Below, piece by piece: positions 35,575 through 43,998 of a stretch of 64,000 nt of DNA. The notes below the pieces were generated by a model, which saw only the letters and a program-made list of their open reading frames with translations, was not told where the DNA came from and searched no databases. The translations under genes and the position numbers were made by a program. Each line of letters starts with the position of its first letter. Positions within the stretch are counted from its first letter, which is position 1. Source of the stretch: Flavobacterium pectinovorum (GTDB lineage: Bacteria; Bacteroidota; Bacteroidia; Flavobacteriales; Flavobacteriaceae); contig NZ_FRBX01000002.1 in the NCBI RefSeq assembly GCF_900142715.1, positions 310,001-374,000 on the forward strand, in the 5' to 3' direction.

Positions 35575-36039
35575 ATGAAACATCTATTCAAAGCAGAATT
35601 AAATTGGGCTTCAAGCCCAAATCCCGAACAATCAGCTTCAAAATTCTATAGTAAAAGCCATAAAATTGTTATTGAAGGTAAACCAGTTTTAAATGTTTCG
35701 GCAGCAAAAGCGTTCAAAGGCGATCCGGAATTATACAATCCAGAAGATTTATTATTGAGCAGTTTGGTTTCCTGCCACATGATGTCCTATTTATATGTAT
35801 GTTCTCAAAACGGAATAGAAATTTTGGAATATTCAGATAATGCCGAAGCAACACTCGAAGTTAATCCAGATGGGAGCGGGCGTTTTGTTGAGGTTCTGTT
35901 AAATCCAAAAGTAAAAATTTCGAATCAAGATAAAATTGATTTAGCAATTGAACTTCATACAAAGGCAAATCAATTGTGTTTTATCGCTAATTCTTGCAAT
36001 TTTCCTGTTTTACATGAGGCGAGTTGTGAAGCCATTTAA
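35575..36039 (+). CDS. OsmC/Ohr family protein
   Basis: The 154-residue protein has the OsmC fold pattern, with the two redox cysteines Cys67 (LLLSSLVSCHMMSYL) and Cys135 (NQLCFIANSCN). The family reduces organic hydroperoxides using these cysteines. The N-terminus (AELNWASSPNPEQSASKFYSK) matches the OsmC rather than the Ohr branch. It is 81 bp after the hydrolase gene and may share its transcript. Confidence 0.9.
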   Translation: MKHLFKAELNWASSPNPEQSASKFYSKSHKIVIEGKPVLNVSAAKAFKGDPELYNPEDLLLSSLVSCHMMSYLYVCSQNGIEILEYSDNAEATLEVNPDGSGRFVEVLLNPKVKISNQDKIDLAIELHTKANQLCFIANSCNFPVLHEASCEAI

Positions 36040-36060
36040 ATGAATATTGTTGTAAAACAT

Positions 36061-36130
36061 AGCCCGCGGTTTCAACCGTGGGATACGGTTTGAATATATA
36101 TATTGTGTCCCACGGTTGAAACCATTGGCT
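36061..36130. repeat. inverted repeat with 26-bp arms
   Basis: Left arm 36061-36086 (AGCCCGCGGTTTCAACCGTG and six more bases) pairs with 36105-36130 with a few mismatches. It lies downstream of the OsmC gene and has no T-tract. It looks like a dispersed intergenic repeat. Confidence 0.7.
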
Positions 36131-36185
36131 ATATGTATTGCGAAAAGTTTGTATTAATCTGTAAGCAAGATAAGATTCTTCCTAA

Positions 36186-36219
36186 AACCAAAAAAACCTC
36201 TTCGAAAGAAGAGGTTTTT
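36186..36219 (-). terminator. terminator of tRNA-Leu
   Basis: On the minus strand, AACCTCTTC-tttc-GAAGAGGTT is followed by T residues and starts right after the tRNA 3' end. Confidence 0.88.
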
Positions 36220-36220
36220 G

Positions 36221-36300
36221 TACCCGGAGCCGGAGTCGAACCGGCACGGTTTCCCACAGGTGTTTGAGACCAGCGCGTCTACCAATTCCGCCATCCGGGC
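36221..36300 (-). tRNA. tRNA-Leu (CAA)
   Basis: The minus strand reads GCCCGGATGGCGGAATTGG at its 5' end, with a normal D arm. The anticodon loop CTCAAAC gives anticodon CAA. A long variable arm typical of leucine tRNAs follows, then the T arm CCGGTTCGACTCCGG. The 3' CCA is not encoded. The anticodon stem has one T-T mismatch. Confidence 0.95.
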
Positions 36301-36396
36301 TTAGCAGACGAAAAAACAACTAATAAATCAGTTATTTTAACGCAATAGAATAAGTGATTATGATGTCATAACTGTGCTTATTCCTTTAACACGGTG

Positions 36397-36404
36397 CAAA
36401 TGTA
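36397..36404 (-). promoter_or_regulatory. putative -7 box for tRNA-Leu
   Basis: TACATTTG on the minus strand, about 97 bp upstream of the tRNA. No TTG at the expected spacing was found. Confidence 0.35.
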
Positions 36405-36470
36405 AAAAATTAAATTAAATGTTCTACTAAAAATACTTAAATTTTTCCTTTCAGTCTCCAATAAATTTTC

Positions 36471-36478
36471 TAAATTTG
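36471..36478 (+). promoter_or_regulatory. -7 box of prs
   Basis: TAAATTTG lies 52 bp before the chosen prs start and overlaps an upstream in-frame ATG at 36476, which is a reason to reject that ATG. Confidence 0.5.
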
Positions 36479-36529
36479 CACCTCGTTAAAACGACGCACA
36501 CACAACTAACTACAAAACAACAAATTATA

Positions 36530-37471
36530 ATGTCGCACCTAGAACCAGAAGCTAAAATTTTTGCTTGTTCAAAAAGTGTTTATCTTGCAGAGAAAATTGC
36601 CGAACAATACGGAATTCCACTAGGCAAAGTAACGATGTCAACGTATAGTGATGGAGAATTTCAGCCATCTTACGAAGAGTCAATCAGAGGATTACGCGTT
36701 TTTATCGTGTGCTCAACTTTTCCATCTGCTGATAATTTGATGGAATTATTACTAATGATTGATGCTGCAAAACGCGCATCAGCAAGACATATTACAGCTG
36801 TTATGCCTTATTTTGGTTGGGCAAGACAGGATAGAAAAGACAAACCAAGAGTTCCGATTGGAGCAAAGTTAGTAGCTAATTTACTAACCGCTGCAGGAGC
36901 AACAAGAATCATGACAATGGATTTGCACGCAGATCAAATTCAGGGATTCTTTGAAAAGCCGGTAGATCATTTATTTGCATCAACCATCTTTTTGCCATAT
37001 GTGCAGAGTTTAAATTTAGAAAATCTAACAATTGCATCTCCAGATATGGGAGGTTCAAAAAGAGCATATGCTTACTCTAAGTTTTTAGAATCAGATGTAG
37101 TAATCTGTTATAAACAAAGAAAAGCAGCCAACGTTATCGACACTATGGAGCTAATAGGTGAAGTAAAAGGTCGTAACGTAATATTAGTAGACGACATGAT
37201 CGATACTGGTGGAACATTAGCAAAAGCGGCAGATTTAATGATCGAAAAAGGAGCATTAAGCGTTAGAGCAATTTGTACACACGCTATTTTATCAGGCGGC
37301 GCTTACGAAAAAATTGAAAATTCGAAATTAAGCGAATTAATAGTTACCGATTCTATCCCGTTAAAGAAAGAATCAAACAAAATTAGAGTAGTGAGTTGTG
37401 CACCTCTTTTTGCTGAAGTTATGCACATGGTGCACCACAACAATTCCATCAGTGGAAAATTTATAATGTAA
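36530..37471 (+). CDS. prs: ribose-phosphate pyrophosphokinase
   Basis: Starting at MSHLEPEAKIFAC (36530) gives 313 residues, the standard length; the ATG at 36476 falls in the promoter box. It has the PRPP-synthase motif MDLHADQIQGFF, the ATP loop around WARQDRK and the pyrophosphate/ribose loop DDMIDTGGTL. It makes PRPP for nucleotide, His and Trp synthesis. It is followed by a 21-bp perfect inverted repeat and then rplY, the usual partner in Bacteroidetes. Confidence 0.96.
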   Translation: MSHLEPEAKIFACSKSVYLAEKIAEQYGIPLGKVTMSTYSDGEFQPSYEESIRGLRVFIVCSTFPSADNLMELLLMIDAAKRASARHITAVMPYFGWARQDRKDKPRVPIGAKLVANLLTAAGATRIMTMDLHADQIQGFFEKPVDHLFASTIFLPYVQSLNLENLTIASPDMGGSKRAYAYSKFLESDVVICYKQRKAANVIDTMELIGEVKGRNVILVDDMIDTGGTLAKAADLMIEKGALSVRAICTHAILSGGAYEKIENSKLSELIVTDSIPLKKESNKIRVVSCAPLFAEVMHMVHHNNSISGKFIM

Positions 37472-37472
37472 G

Positions 37473-37541
37473 AAGCAATATGCTTTAGGCTTTAAGCCGT
37501 AAGCTATTTCACTATTACAAAAAGCCTAAAGCATATTGCTT
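37473..37541. repeat. 21-bp perfect inverted repeat between prs and rplY
   Basis: Arms at 37473-37493 and 37521-37541 (AAGCAATATGCTTTAGGCTT plus one T and complement) are perfectly complementary, with a 27-base loop. A second partial stem (CTTTAAGCC) lies in and near the loop. No T-tract follows. Confidence 0.85.
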
Positions 37542-37590
37542 AAAGCTTATAGCAAATTAGAATATTTATTAATAACTATATTTTTTTACA

Positions 37591-38202
37591 ATGAAATCGA
37601 TTACAATTAAAGGATCAGAAAGAGAAAGCGTGGGCAAAGTGTCAACTAAAGCCTTACGTAATGCTGGAGCGGTTCCTTGCGTGTTATACGGAGGAAATCA
37701 GGCAGTACATTTCTCAGCGGACGCTGCGGCATTCAAAAACTTGGTTTACACTCCAAACGCACACACAGTTGTGATTGAGCTTGGAAAAGGAAAATCATTC
37801 AATGCAATTTTGCAAGACATTCAGGTTCACCCGGTATCTGATAAAATTTTACATATTGACTTCTTTCAATTATTTGATGATAAAGAAATCACTATGGAAG
37901 TTCCTGTAAAAATCGTTGGTACATCTAAAGGTGTTCTTGCAGGTGGTGTTTTACGTTTGAACACTCGTAAATTAAAAGTTAAAGCTTTACCTAAAGATCT
38001 TCCTGATTTTGTTGAAGCTGACATTACTCCACTTGAAATGGGTAACAAATTGTACGTTACTAAAGTTGGTAGCCCAGAATACAAAGTGATGCACCCTGAC
38101 AATACAGTTGTAGCTCAGGTAAGAATTTCTCGTGCTGCTATGAAAGCTGCTCAAGAAGCTGCAAAAGCTGCAAAAGCTCCTGCAAAAGGAAAGAAAAAAT
38201 AA
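37591..38202 (+). CDS. rplY: 50S ribosomal protein L25 (Ctc/TL5 form)
   Basis: The 203-residue protein has the L25 5S rRNA-binding domain at about 1-95, with [14 protein letters not shown], and the added C-terminal TL5 domain ([18 protein letters not shown]). A tail of Ala/Lys-rich repeats ends in KGKKK. It binds 5S rRNA in the large subunit. It follows prs and has a strong terminator. Confidence 0.96.
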   Translation: MKSITIKGSERESVGKVSTKALRNAGAVPCVLYGGNQAVHFSADAAAFKNLVYTPNAHTVVIELGKGKSFNAILQDIQVHPVSDKILHIDFFQLFDDKEITMEVPVKIVGTSKGVLAGGVLRLNTRKLKVKALPKDLPDFVEADITPLEMGNKLYVTKVGSPEYKVMHPDNTVVAQVRISRAAMKAAQEAAKAAKAPAKGKKK

Positions 38203-38220
38203 TTTTTTTCAAATCAATAC

Positions 38221-38252
38221 AAAAAGCATCAATCGAAAGATTGGTGCTTTTT
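38221..38252 (+). terminator. terminator of rplY
   Basis: AAGCATCAATC-gaaa-GATTGGTGCTT (one G-U pair) is followed by a run of T residues. Confidence 0.88.
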
Positions 38253-38739
38253 TTTTGATAAGATTCTAGGTTACTGAGATTCTAAGATGGAATTCTTAGC
38301 GAATTTTGTGGTTAGGTATAATTATCTAATTGACACATTTTCTAAATATCTAATTTTCAAATTTTTCAGGAGCAGAACATTCAAAGTTTTTCAAGGCCCA
38401 ACGTTCCTGCCATCCGCTATATCTTTTTCCTGGCTAAAGAAGCCAGAAAAAGGATGCCGCTGCTGTCAGGGCTAGCCAGAGATTTAGTTTTTATAAGATT
38501 CTAAGTTGCTAAGATACTAAGGTTCTAAGTTATAAAAGTCTACAGTATTGTCAAACTGAGCGGAGTCGAAGTCTCGCAAGAAACTCGACAATCTAAATTG
38601 AAATACTTTGCGGAACCTCGACTCCGCTCAGTCTGACAAAGTTTATAAATAAAAATCTGCGGAAATCTGCTTAATCCGCGTCATCCGCGTTCCATTCTTC
38701 GCGCGCTTTGCGGTTAAGAATAATTATCTAATTAACCAA
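38253..38739. other. rplY-pth gap with several repeat types
   Basis: No gene was seen. GATTCTAAG phrases recur at the left and middle. 38398-38475 is a GC-richer block with CCTGCCATCCGC, the hairpin TTTTTCCTGGCT-aaaga-AGCCAGAAAAA and GCCGCTGCTGTCAGGGCTAGCC. 38547-38640 is an inverted repeat around CTGAGCGGAGTCGA. CCGCGTCATCCGCGTTCC at 38672 also occurs near 26981. Confidence 0.7.
38547..38640. repeat. inverted repeat CTGAGCGGAGTCGA family
   Basis: Left arm 38547-38578 (TTGTCAAACTGAGCGGAG...) pairs with right arm 38607-38640 (...CTCCGCTCAGTCTGACAAA). A single related arm (TCGACTTCGCTCTGCCTGACAA) is at about 61697-61720. Confidence 0.8.
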
Positions 38740-38770
38740 TTGGCACATTCCCTAATTAAGTTTATTTTTG
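38740..38770 (+). promoter_or_regulatory. consensus promoter at the 5' end of pth
   Basis: TTG at 38740-38742 and TATTTTTG at 38763-38770 are 20 bases apart. The predicted RNA start (about 38776) falls on the first in-frame ATG of pth (38775). Confidence 0.65.
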
Positions 38771-38774
38771 CATC

Positions 38775-39449
38775 ATGATAAAATGGATAACAAAACTGTT
38801 TTCATCAACACAAAAAGAAGAGAACACAGACAATATGAAACCGGAGGTTCACGAACACCAAAAAAACAATATAAAAAGCGTGAGTAAAAAATATTTAATC
38901 GTAGGACTTGGTAATATTGGTGCCGAATACGTAAATACAAGACATAATATAGGATTTAAAGTCCTTGATTTTTTAGCCAAAAAAGAAAGTCTTTCTTTCG
39001 AAACCGTAAAATTGGGAGCTTTGGCCGAATACAAATTTAAAGGAAGATCTTTTTTTCTGCTTAAACCAAACACTTACATGAATTTAAGCGGAAAAGCCGT
39101 AAAATATTGGATGGATAAAGAAAACATTCCGCTAGAAAATATTTTGGTGATTACAGACGATTTAAATTTATCTTTTGGAACCATCCGAATCAAGCCAAAA
39201 GGTAGTGACGGGGGGCATAACGGACTTAAAAACATCAACCTTGTTTTAAACACACAACAATATACCCGTTTTAGATTTGGTATTAGTGATCAGTTTAAAA
39301 AGGGACAGCAAATCGATTATGTTTTAGGAGATTGGGATGAAGAAGAAAAAGCAAAATTACCCGAACGTTTGGAAGTTGCTTCAGAAATTATAAAATCTTT
39401 CGGAACTGCGGGTTTAGAAAATACCATGACAACTTTTAATGGAAAATAA
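38775..39449 (+). CDS. pth: peptidyl-tRNA hydrolase
   Basis: From the first ATG the protein has 224 residues. The core starts at KKYLIVGLGNIGAEY, with catalytic His57 in NTRHNIGF, MNLSGKAV, DDLNLSFG and GSDGGHNGLKNI. This leaves about 37 residues before the fold that E. coli Pth lacks. The promoter box ends only 4 bp before this ATG. Translation may therefore be leaderless or start at Met21 (38835), which has a purine-rich stretch upstream. The enzyme recycles peptidyl-tRNA released by stalled ribosomes. Confidence 0.92.
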   Translation: MIKWITKLFSSTQKEENTDNMKPEVHEHQKNNIKSVSKKYLIVGLGNIGAEYVNTRHNIGFKVLDFLAKKESLSFETVKLGALAEYKFKGRSFFLLKPNTYMNLSGKAVKYWMDKENIPLENILVITDDLNLSFGTIRIKPKGSDGGHNGLKNINLVLNTQQYTRFRFGISDQFKKGQQIDYVLGDWDEEEKAKLPERLEVASEIIKSFGTAGLENTMTTFNGK

Positions 39450-39544
39450 AGATTTCCAACTATTTAGGTATTAAAAAACCAAATAATCGATTAATTAAAT
39501 TGAATTATAACGAAATAGTATTTTCTATTCCAAAGTTAAATGTT

Positions 39545-39552
39545 TAAATTTG
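39545..39552 (+). promoter_or_regulatory. putative -7 box of sodA
   Basis: TAAATTTG lies 35 bp before the start; no TTG was found at the normal distance. Confidence 0.5.
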
Positions 39553-39586
39553 GGATAAATTATTATAAACCATAAAATCAAATATC

Positions 39587-40195
39587 ATGGCTTTTGAATT
39601 ACCACAATTACCTTATGCATATGATGCATTAGAACCACATATTGATGCACGTACAATGGAAATTCACCATTCAAAACATCATAATGCATACACAACAAAT
39701 CTTAACGCTGCAATCGCTGGTACAGATTTGGAAGGAAAAACTATCGAAAACATCTTAATCAACCTAGATAAATCAAACGCAGCAGTTCGTAACAATGGTG
39801 GAGGTTTTTACAACCACAATTTATTCTGGACTGTAATGACTCCAAACGGTGGCGGATTACCAACAGGTGATTTGTTGGCTGCTATTGAATCTTCTTTTGG
39901 AACTTTTGAAGAGTTTAAAGCAAAATTTGCTAAAGCTGGTGCAACACAATTTGGTTCAGGATGGGCTTGGTTATGTGTACAAAAAGGTGGAAAATTAGAT
40001 GTTTGCGGAACTCCAAATCAGGACAATCCATTAATGCCGGAAGTTGGTTGTGGTGGAACTCCAATTTTAGGAATGGATGTTTGGGAGCATGCTTATTATT
40101 TAAATTATCAAAACAGAAGACCAGATTACATCGAAGCTTTTTTTAATGTAATTAACTGGACAGAAGTTGCAAGAAGATATGCTTTAGAGAAATAG
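39587..40195 (+). CDS. sodA: superoxide dismutase, Mn type
   Basis: The 202-residue protein has the metal ligands in HHSKHHNAY, the YNHNLFW segment and DVWEHAYYL. The second-sphere glutamine is in NQDNPLM and the NNGGGFYNH segment has glycine at the position where Fe enzymes carry glutamine. Both point to manganese, though cambialistic use is possible. No signal peptide is present, so it is cytoplasmic. It is a single gene with its own terminator. Confidence 0.95.
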   Translation: MAFELPQLPYAYDALEPHIDARTMEIHHSKHHNAYTTNLNAAIAGTDLEGKTIENILINLDKSNAAVRNNGGGFYNHNLFWTVMTPNGGGLPTGDLLAAIESSFGTFEEFKAKFAKAGATQFGSGWAWLCVQKGGKLDVCGTPNQDNPLMPEVGCGGTPILGMDVWEHAYYLNYQNRRPDYIEAFFNVINWTEVARRYALEK

Positions 40196-40230
40196 TCTCA
40201 AGCAAGATAATAGAATAAAGAGTAAAGAAA

Positions 40231-40267
40231 AAAGACGGATGGCTTGATAGCTGTCCGTCTTTTTTTT
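40231..40267 (+). terminator. terminator of sodA
   Basis: AGACGGATGGCT-tgat-AGCTGTCCGTCT (two G-U pairs) is followed by eight T residues. Confidence 0.88.
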
Positions 40268-40334
40268 GTCAGATAGTTAAAATGTTCAACAATCTTTATT
40301 CTATTTTCTTTGTTCTATTCTCTATAATTGTAAA

Positions 40335-40454
40335 ATAAAAAAGGTGGAATTTCTTCCACCCTTTTTGCCCCAAATCTACCATATACTTAACCTACTAATG
40401 TAATGGTATTATAAAAATAGAATAGTTAAATTGTAATACCAACTATTTTAGATG
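40335..40454 (-). ncRNA. candidate tandem small RNA, copy A
   Basis: On the minus strand a TATATTTG box (40467-40460) is followed by about 100 bases, a TACCAT...ATGGTA stem, the conserved GATTTGGGGCAAAAA and the terminator GGTGGAA-gaaa-TTCCACC with a T-tract. The hairpin base is exactly 100 bp from the box, as in copies B and C. No reading frame of note is inside. Confidence 0.6.
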
Positions 40455-40518
40455 AAGTGCAAATATAATCGATGAAATGCGTATTTTCTTACCTTTGATC
40501 GCTTGCTGAGTTTATTCC

Positions 40519-40639
40519 AATAAAAAAGGTGAAATTTCTTTCACCCTTTTTGCCCCAAATCTACCATATACTTAACCTACTAATGTTATGGTATAGTAAA
40601 TATATAATAGCTATATCGATTTCACAAATATTCTAGACG
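40519..40639 (-). ncRNA. candidate tandem small RNA, copy B
   Basis: The second unit lies 185 bp to the right of A. The hairpin is GGTGAAA / TTTCACC, a paired G-C to A-T change relative to A and C. The box is TTTATTTG (40652-40645), one mismatch from consensus. The flanking ATTTCATCGG and GCACTTCGTCTA segments match copy A. Confidence 0.55.
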
Positions 40640-40715
40640 AAGTGCAAATAAACCCGATGAAATACGTAATTTCTTACTTTGACCAAACTTATTGGAGTGT
40701 GTTTGAGTTTATTCC

Positions 40716-40836
40716 AATAAAAAAGGTGGAATTTCTTCCACCCTTTTTGCCCCAAATCTACCATAAACTTAACCTACTAATGTTATGGTATCCCAAAAGT
40801 ATCTTAGATGTGCGATTTTGCCAAACATATGGGATG
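40716..40836 (-). ncRNA. candidate tandem small RNA, copy C (degenerate promoter)
   Basis: The third unit lies 197 bp beyond B and next to the purF stop. The hairpin is again GGTGGAA / TTCCACC. The box has decayed to TTTTTTTG (40849-40842), still 100 bp from the hairpin base, but a nearby TATGTTTG might replace it. The 5' half has diverged more than in A and B. Confidence 0.5.
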
Positions 40837-40889
40837 AACGGCAAAAAAAACCGATAAAGTGCACAATTTAACCTTTTGTTAGTATTTTT

Positions 40890-42788
40890 TTAATACGCTC
40901 GTGCGTCTTTACCTTCATAAAAATTCATGAATGCTCTGTTTACAACACGGTTTCCACCAGGAGTTGGATAGTCTCCTGTGAAATACCAGTCTCCAAGATT
41001 TTTAGGACAGGCAATATGTAAATCTTCCACCTTTTGGAATATAATTTTTACTTCAGCATTAATTTCCGGAGAGCTTAACATTTCTGCAATTTTATCTGAA
41101 ATTTCTTCAGGAGTAAATTGGTCATAAATTGCGGTTACATAATTTACAACATCTGCATCAAGATAATTTTCCTGAGCTTTACATTTTGTATAAACTTCAT
41201 CAACTATATGGTATAGATTTCTTTCTTTCAATAAAGCAAGAGCTGCTCTAAAAGCAACAAGACCTTCTAGTTTCGCCATGTCAATTCCGTAGCAATCAGG
41301 GTAACGAATTTGTGGTGCCGATGAAACGATTACAATACGTTTTGGTTTTAAACGATCCATCATTTTAATGATACTCATTTTTAATGTTGTACCACGTACG
41401 ATACTATCATCAATAATAACCAAATTATCTGTTGGTTTGATAACGCCGTATGTTACATCATAAACGTGTGCTACCAAATCATCACGGCTGCTGTCTTCTG
41501 TAATGAAAGTTCTTAGTTTAGCATCTTTAATAGCAACTTTTTCAGTACGAATTTTTACAGCCAATAATTCTTGCAACGTTTCAGCTGTAAGCGTATTTCT
41601 GTTTTCCAGAATATAATTATTTTTTCTCTGATTTAAGAAATCCTGAGCTGCTTCAACCAAACCATAAAATGAAGTTTCGGCAGTATTTGGAATATAAGAG
41701 AAAACAGTATTATCTGTATCACTGTCAATTGATTTAAGAACTGCAGGTAAAATTAATTTTCCTAAGTTTTTACGTTCCTGATAAATTTCTGCATCACTTC
41801 CTCTTGAGAAATAGATTCTTTCGAAAGAACATGCTTTTTTCACGGTTGGTTCCAAAATTTGTTCCATGGAAACTTTTCCGCTTTTCTTGATAATCAAAGC
41901 ATTTCCCGGCTCAATTTCCTGAACGCTTTCAAACGGAACATTAAATACGGTTTGAATTACAGGTCGCTCAGAAGCAACAACCACCACTTCATCATCCTGA
42001 TAAAAATAAGCAGGACGAATTCCGGCTGGATCTCTAAAAACAAAAGCATCACCATGACCTAATAATCCGGCCATTGCGTAACCTCCGTCTAAATTTTTTG
42101 CAGAGCGTGCTAATATTTTTGCAATATCCAATCGGTCTGCGATTACCGGAGAAGCTTCTCTTTTAGAATAACCTTCTCCTTTACAGTCTTGGTATAATTG
42201 CATTACTTCTTTATCTAAGAAATGTCCAATCTTTTCCATTACTGTCACAGTATCGGCCATTTCTTTTGGATGTTGACCAAGTTCCACTAAGTTTTCGAAA
42301 AGTTCTTTAACATTCGTCATATTAAAGTTCCCTGCCAAAATCAAATTACGGTGCATCCAGTTACTTTGACGCAAAAATGGATGAACACTTTCGATGCTGT
42401 TTTTTCCGAAGGTTCCGTAACGAACATGACCTAAAAACAATTCTCCTATATAAGGAATGTTTGCTTTTTGAGCGGCAACATCATCTGCATATTCCGGATG
42501 AGCACCTAACTCTTCATTGATACGATCGTTGATTTGGGCAAAAACATCCTGAATTGGCTGTGCATGATTCGAACGAACTCTGCTGATGTATCGTTGTCCC
42601 GGATCAACATCTAGTTTGATGCTTGCAAAACCTGCACCATCCTGACCACGGTTGTGCTGCTTTTCCATCATCAGATACATTTTTTGTATTCCGTAAAAAG
42701 CAGATCCGTATTTTTCTTTGTAATATTCAAGCGGTTTCAGAAGTCTAACTAAGGCTATACCACATTCGTGTTTTAACGCGTCGCTCAT
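40890..42788 (-). CDS. purF: amidophosphoribosyltransferase (long Bacteroidetes form)
   Basis: The 632-residue protein has an N-terminal glutamine amidotransferase domain with the nucleophile Cys9 (HECGIALVRL) and GRVRYGTF-like GHVRYGTFG. The phosphoribosyltransferase domain has DDSIVRGTTLKMSI and SAPQIRYPDCYGIDM. It makes phosphoribosylamine, the first step of purine synthesis. The eight residues before the cysteine must be removed if the usual N-terminal nucleophile is to form. About 100 residues longer than the E. coli enzyme, as is normal in this phylum. The small-RNA array lies immediately downstream. Confidence 0.93.
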   Translation of the reverse strand: MSDALKHECGIALVRLLKPLEYYKEKYGSAFYGIQKMYLMMEKQHNRGQDGAGFASIKLDVDPGQRYISRVRSNHAQPIQDVFAQINDRINEELGAHPEYADDVAAQKANIPYIGELFLGHVRYGTFGKNSIESVHPFLRQSNWMHRNLILAGNFNMTNVKELFENLVELGQHPKEMADTVTVMEKIGHFLDKEVMQLYQDCKGEGYSKREASPVIADRLDIAKILARSAKNLDGGYAMAGLLGHGDAFVFRDPAGIRPAYFYQDDEVVVVASERPVIQTVFNVPFESVQEIEPGNALIIKKSGKVSMEQILEPTVKKACSFERIYFSRGSDAEIYQERKNLGKLILPAVLKSIDSDTDNTVFSYIPNTAETSFYGLVEAAQDFLNQRKNNYILENRNTLTAETLQELLAVKIRTEKVAIKDAKLRTFITEDSSRDDLVAHVYDVTYGVIKPTDNLVIIDDSIVRGTTLKMSIIKMMDRLKPKRIVIVSSAPQIRYPDCYGIDMAKLEGLVAFRAALALLKERNLYHIVDEVYTKCKAQENYLDADVVNYVTAIYDQFTPEEISDKIAEMLSSPEINAEVKIIFQKVEDLHIACPKNLGDWYFTGDYPTPGGNRVVNRAFMNFYEGKDARAY

Positions 42789-42834
42789 TGTGTTTTGTAT
42801 TTGTGTTGTTGTAAGTTGTGTGTATTAACGTAAT

Positions 42835-42861
42835 AAAAAAGCCCCGTGTTATCGAGGCTTT
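42835..42861 (-). terminator. terminator of the PfkB-kinase gene
   Basis: On the minus strand AAAGCCTCG-ataacac-GGGGCTTT-type arms (one G-T pair) are followed by six T residues. Confidence 0.8.
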
Positions 42862-42867
42862 CGGGCA

Positions 42868-43791
42868 TTATATTTCTATGTCAAACTGAGTTAACGATTT
42901 AAATTGCTGTAATCGAATCGCTACTTCAGCTTTGCTTAATGTTTCCATCCTTTCGGTTCCAAATTTCTCCACACAAAATGAAGCTAAATTCGAACCGTAA
43001 ATTATTGCATTTTTCATGTTGCCAAACGAAATGTTTTCGCTTTGTGCAATAAATCCTGAAAAACCACCTGCGAAAGTGTCTCCGGCTCCTGTTGGATCAA
43101 AAACATCTTCTAATGGTAATGCCGGTGCAAAAAATACTTCTCTATTGTGGAATAAAAGTGCGCCGTGTTCTCCTTTTTTGATCACCACATATTTTGGCCC
43201 CATTTCCTGGATTTTAGCCGCAGCTTTTACTAATGAATATTCTCCTGAAAGTTGTCTTGCTTCTTCATCATTGATTGTAATAACATCTACACGTTTAATT
43301 ACTTCTAATAATTCCGGTAAAGCACAATCCATCCAAAAATTCATAGTATCTAAAACTACCAATTTTGGTTTTTTCTCCATTTGATCCAAAACACTGCTTT
43401 GTACTAAAGGATGTAAGTTTCCTAACATCACAACATCAGCATCTTTATAATTTTGAGGAACTTTTGGTTGAAAGTCAGCCAAAACGTTTAATTCTGTAAC
43501 AAGAGTATCTCTTGAGTTTAGATCGTTGTGATACAAACCGCTCCAGAAAAAGGTTTTTCCGCCTTTTACAATTTCGATACCAGAGATATCAATATTTTTT
43601 GAAGTTAAAAGGTCTAAATGTTCTTGTGGAAAATCGTCGCCAACTACAGAAACAATGGCCGATTGTAAGTTAAAAAATGATGCCGATAAACCAATGTACG
43701 TTGCAGCACCACCTAAAATTTTATCTGTTTTTCCGAAAGGAGTTTCAATCGCGTCGAAAGCAACCGTTCCAACAATCAATAATTTATTCAT
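42868..43791 (-). CDS. PfkB-family carbohydrate/nucleoside kinase
   Basis: The 307-residue protein opens with LLIVGTVAFDAIETPFG and GGAATYIGLSASFF, and has the family signature DPTGAGDTFAGGFSGF near residue 215-230, with the catalytic Asp. The pattern resembles adenosine-kinase/ribokinase-like members common in Bacteroidetes. Its position upstream of purF hints at nucleoside salvage, but a terminator separates them and the substrate is unproven. A full promoter precedes it. Confidence 0.88.
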   Translation of the reverse strand: MNKLLIVGTVAFDAIETPFGKTDKILGGAATYIGLSASFFNLQSAIVSVVGDDFPQEHLDLLTSKNIDISGIEIVKGGKTFFWSGLYHNDLNSRDTLVTELNVLADFQPKVPQNYKDADVVMLGNLHPLVQSSVLDQMEKKPKLVVLDTMNFWMDCALPELLEVIKRVDVITINDEEARQLSGEYSLVKAAAKIQEMGPKYVVIKKGEHGALLFHNREVFFAPALPLEDVFDPTGAGDTFAGGFSGFIAQSENISFGNMKNAIIYGSNLASFCVEKFGTERMETLSKAEVAIRLQQFKSLTQFDIEI

Positions 43792-43814
43792 TTTATGAAT
43801 TTCGAATTAGGGTG

Positions 43815-43845
43815 CAAAGATACTTCATAAGTTACAATATTGCAA
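43815..43845 (-). promoter_or_regulatory. consensus promoter of the PfkB-kinase gene
   Basis: On the minus strand TTG (43845-43843), 20 bases, then TATCTTTG (43822-43815), 24 bp before the start codon. Confidence 0.7.
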
Positions 43846-43998
43846 CGGTTTAGGTTCGCAAAATTTTCATAAAAAAACAATATCGTTTGCGGGGCTAAAA
43901 CTATTGTAAATGAATTGGTTAAATTATATTTTTTGGAGTGCTTAAAATAAGGTTTTAGGATTTAAATTGCAATATTTAATTGAAAAAATCTTCAATAT

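Noticed and set aside
40333..40884. Tandem repeats as a CRISPR array
   Set aside because: Units are about 190 bp with long conserved stretches and promoter-like boxes; there are no short repeats with unique spacers and no cas genes.
42789..42867. Purine riboswitch upstream of purF
   Set aside because: The 79-bp leader holds only the neighbouring terminator; no riboswitch core was seen.
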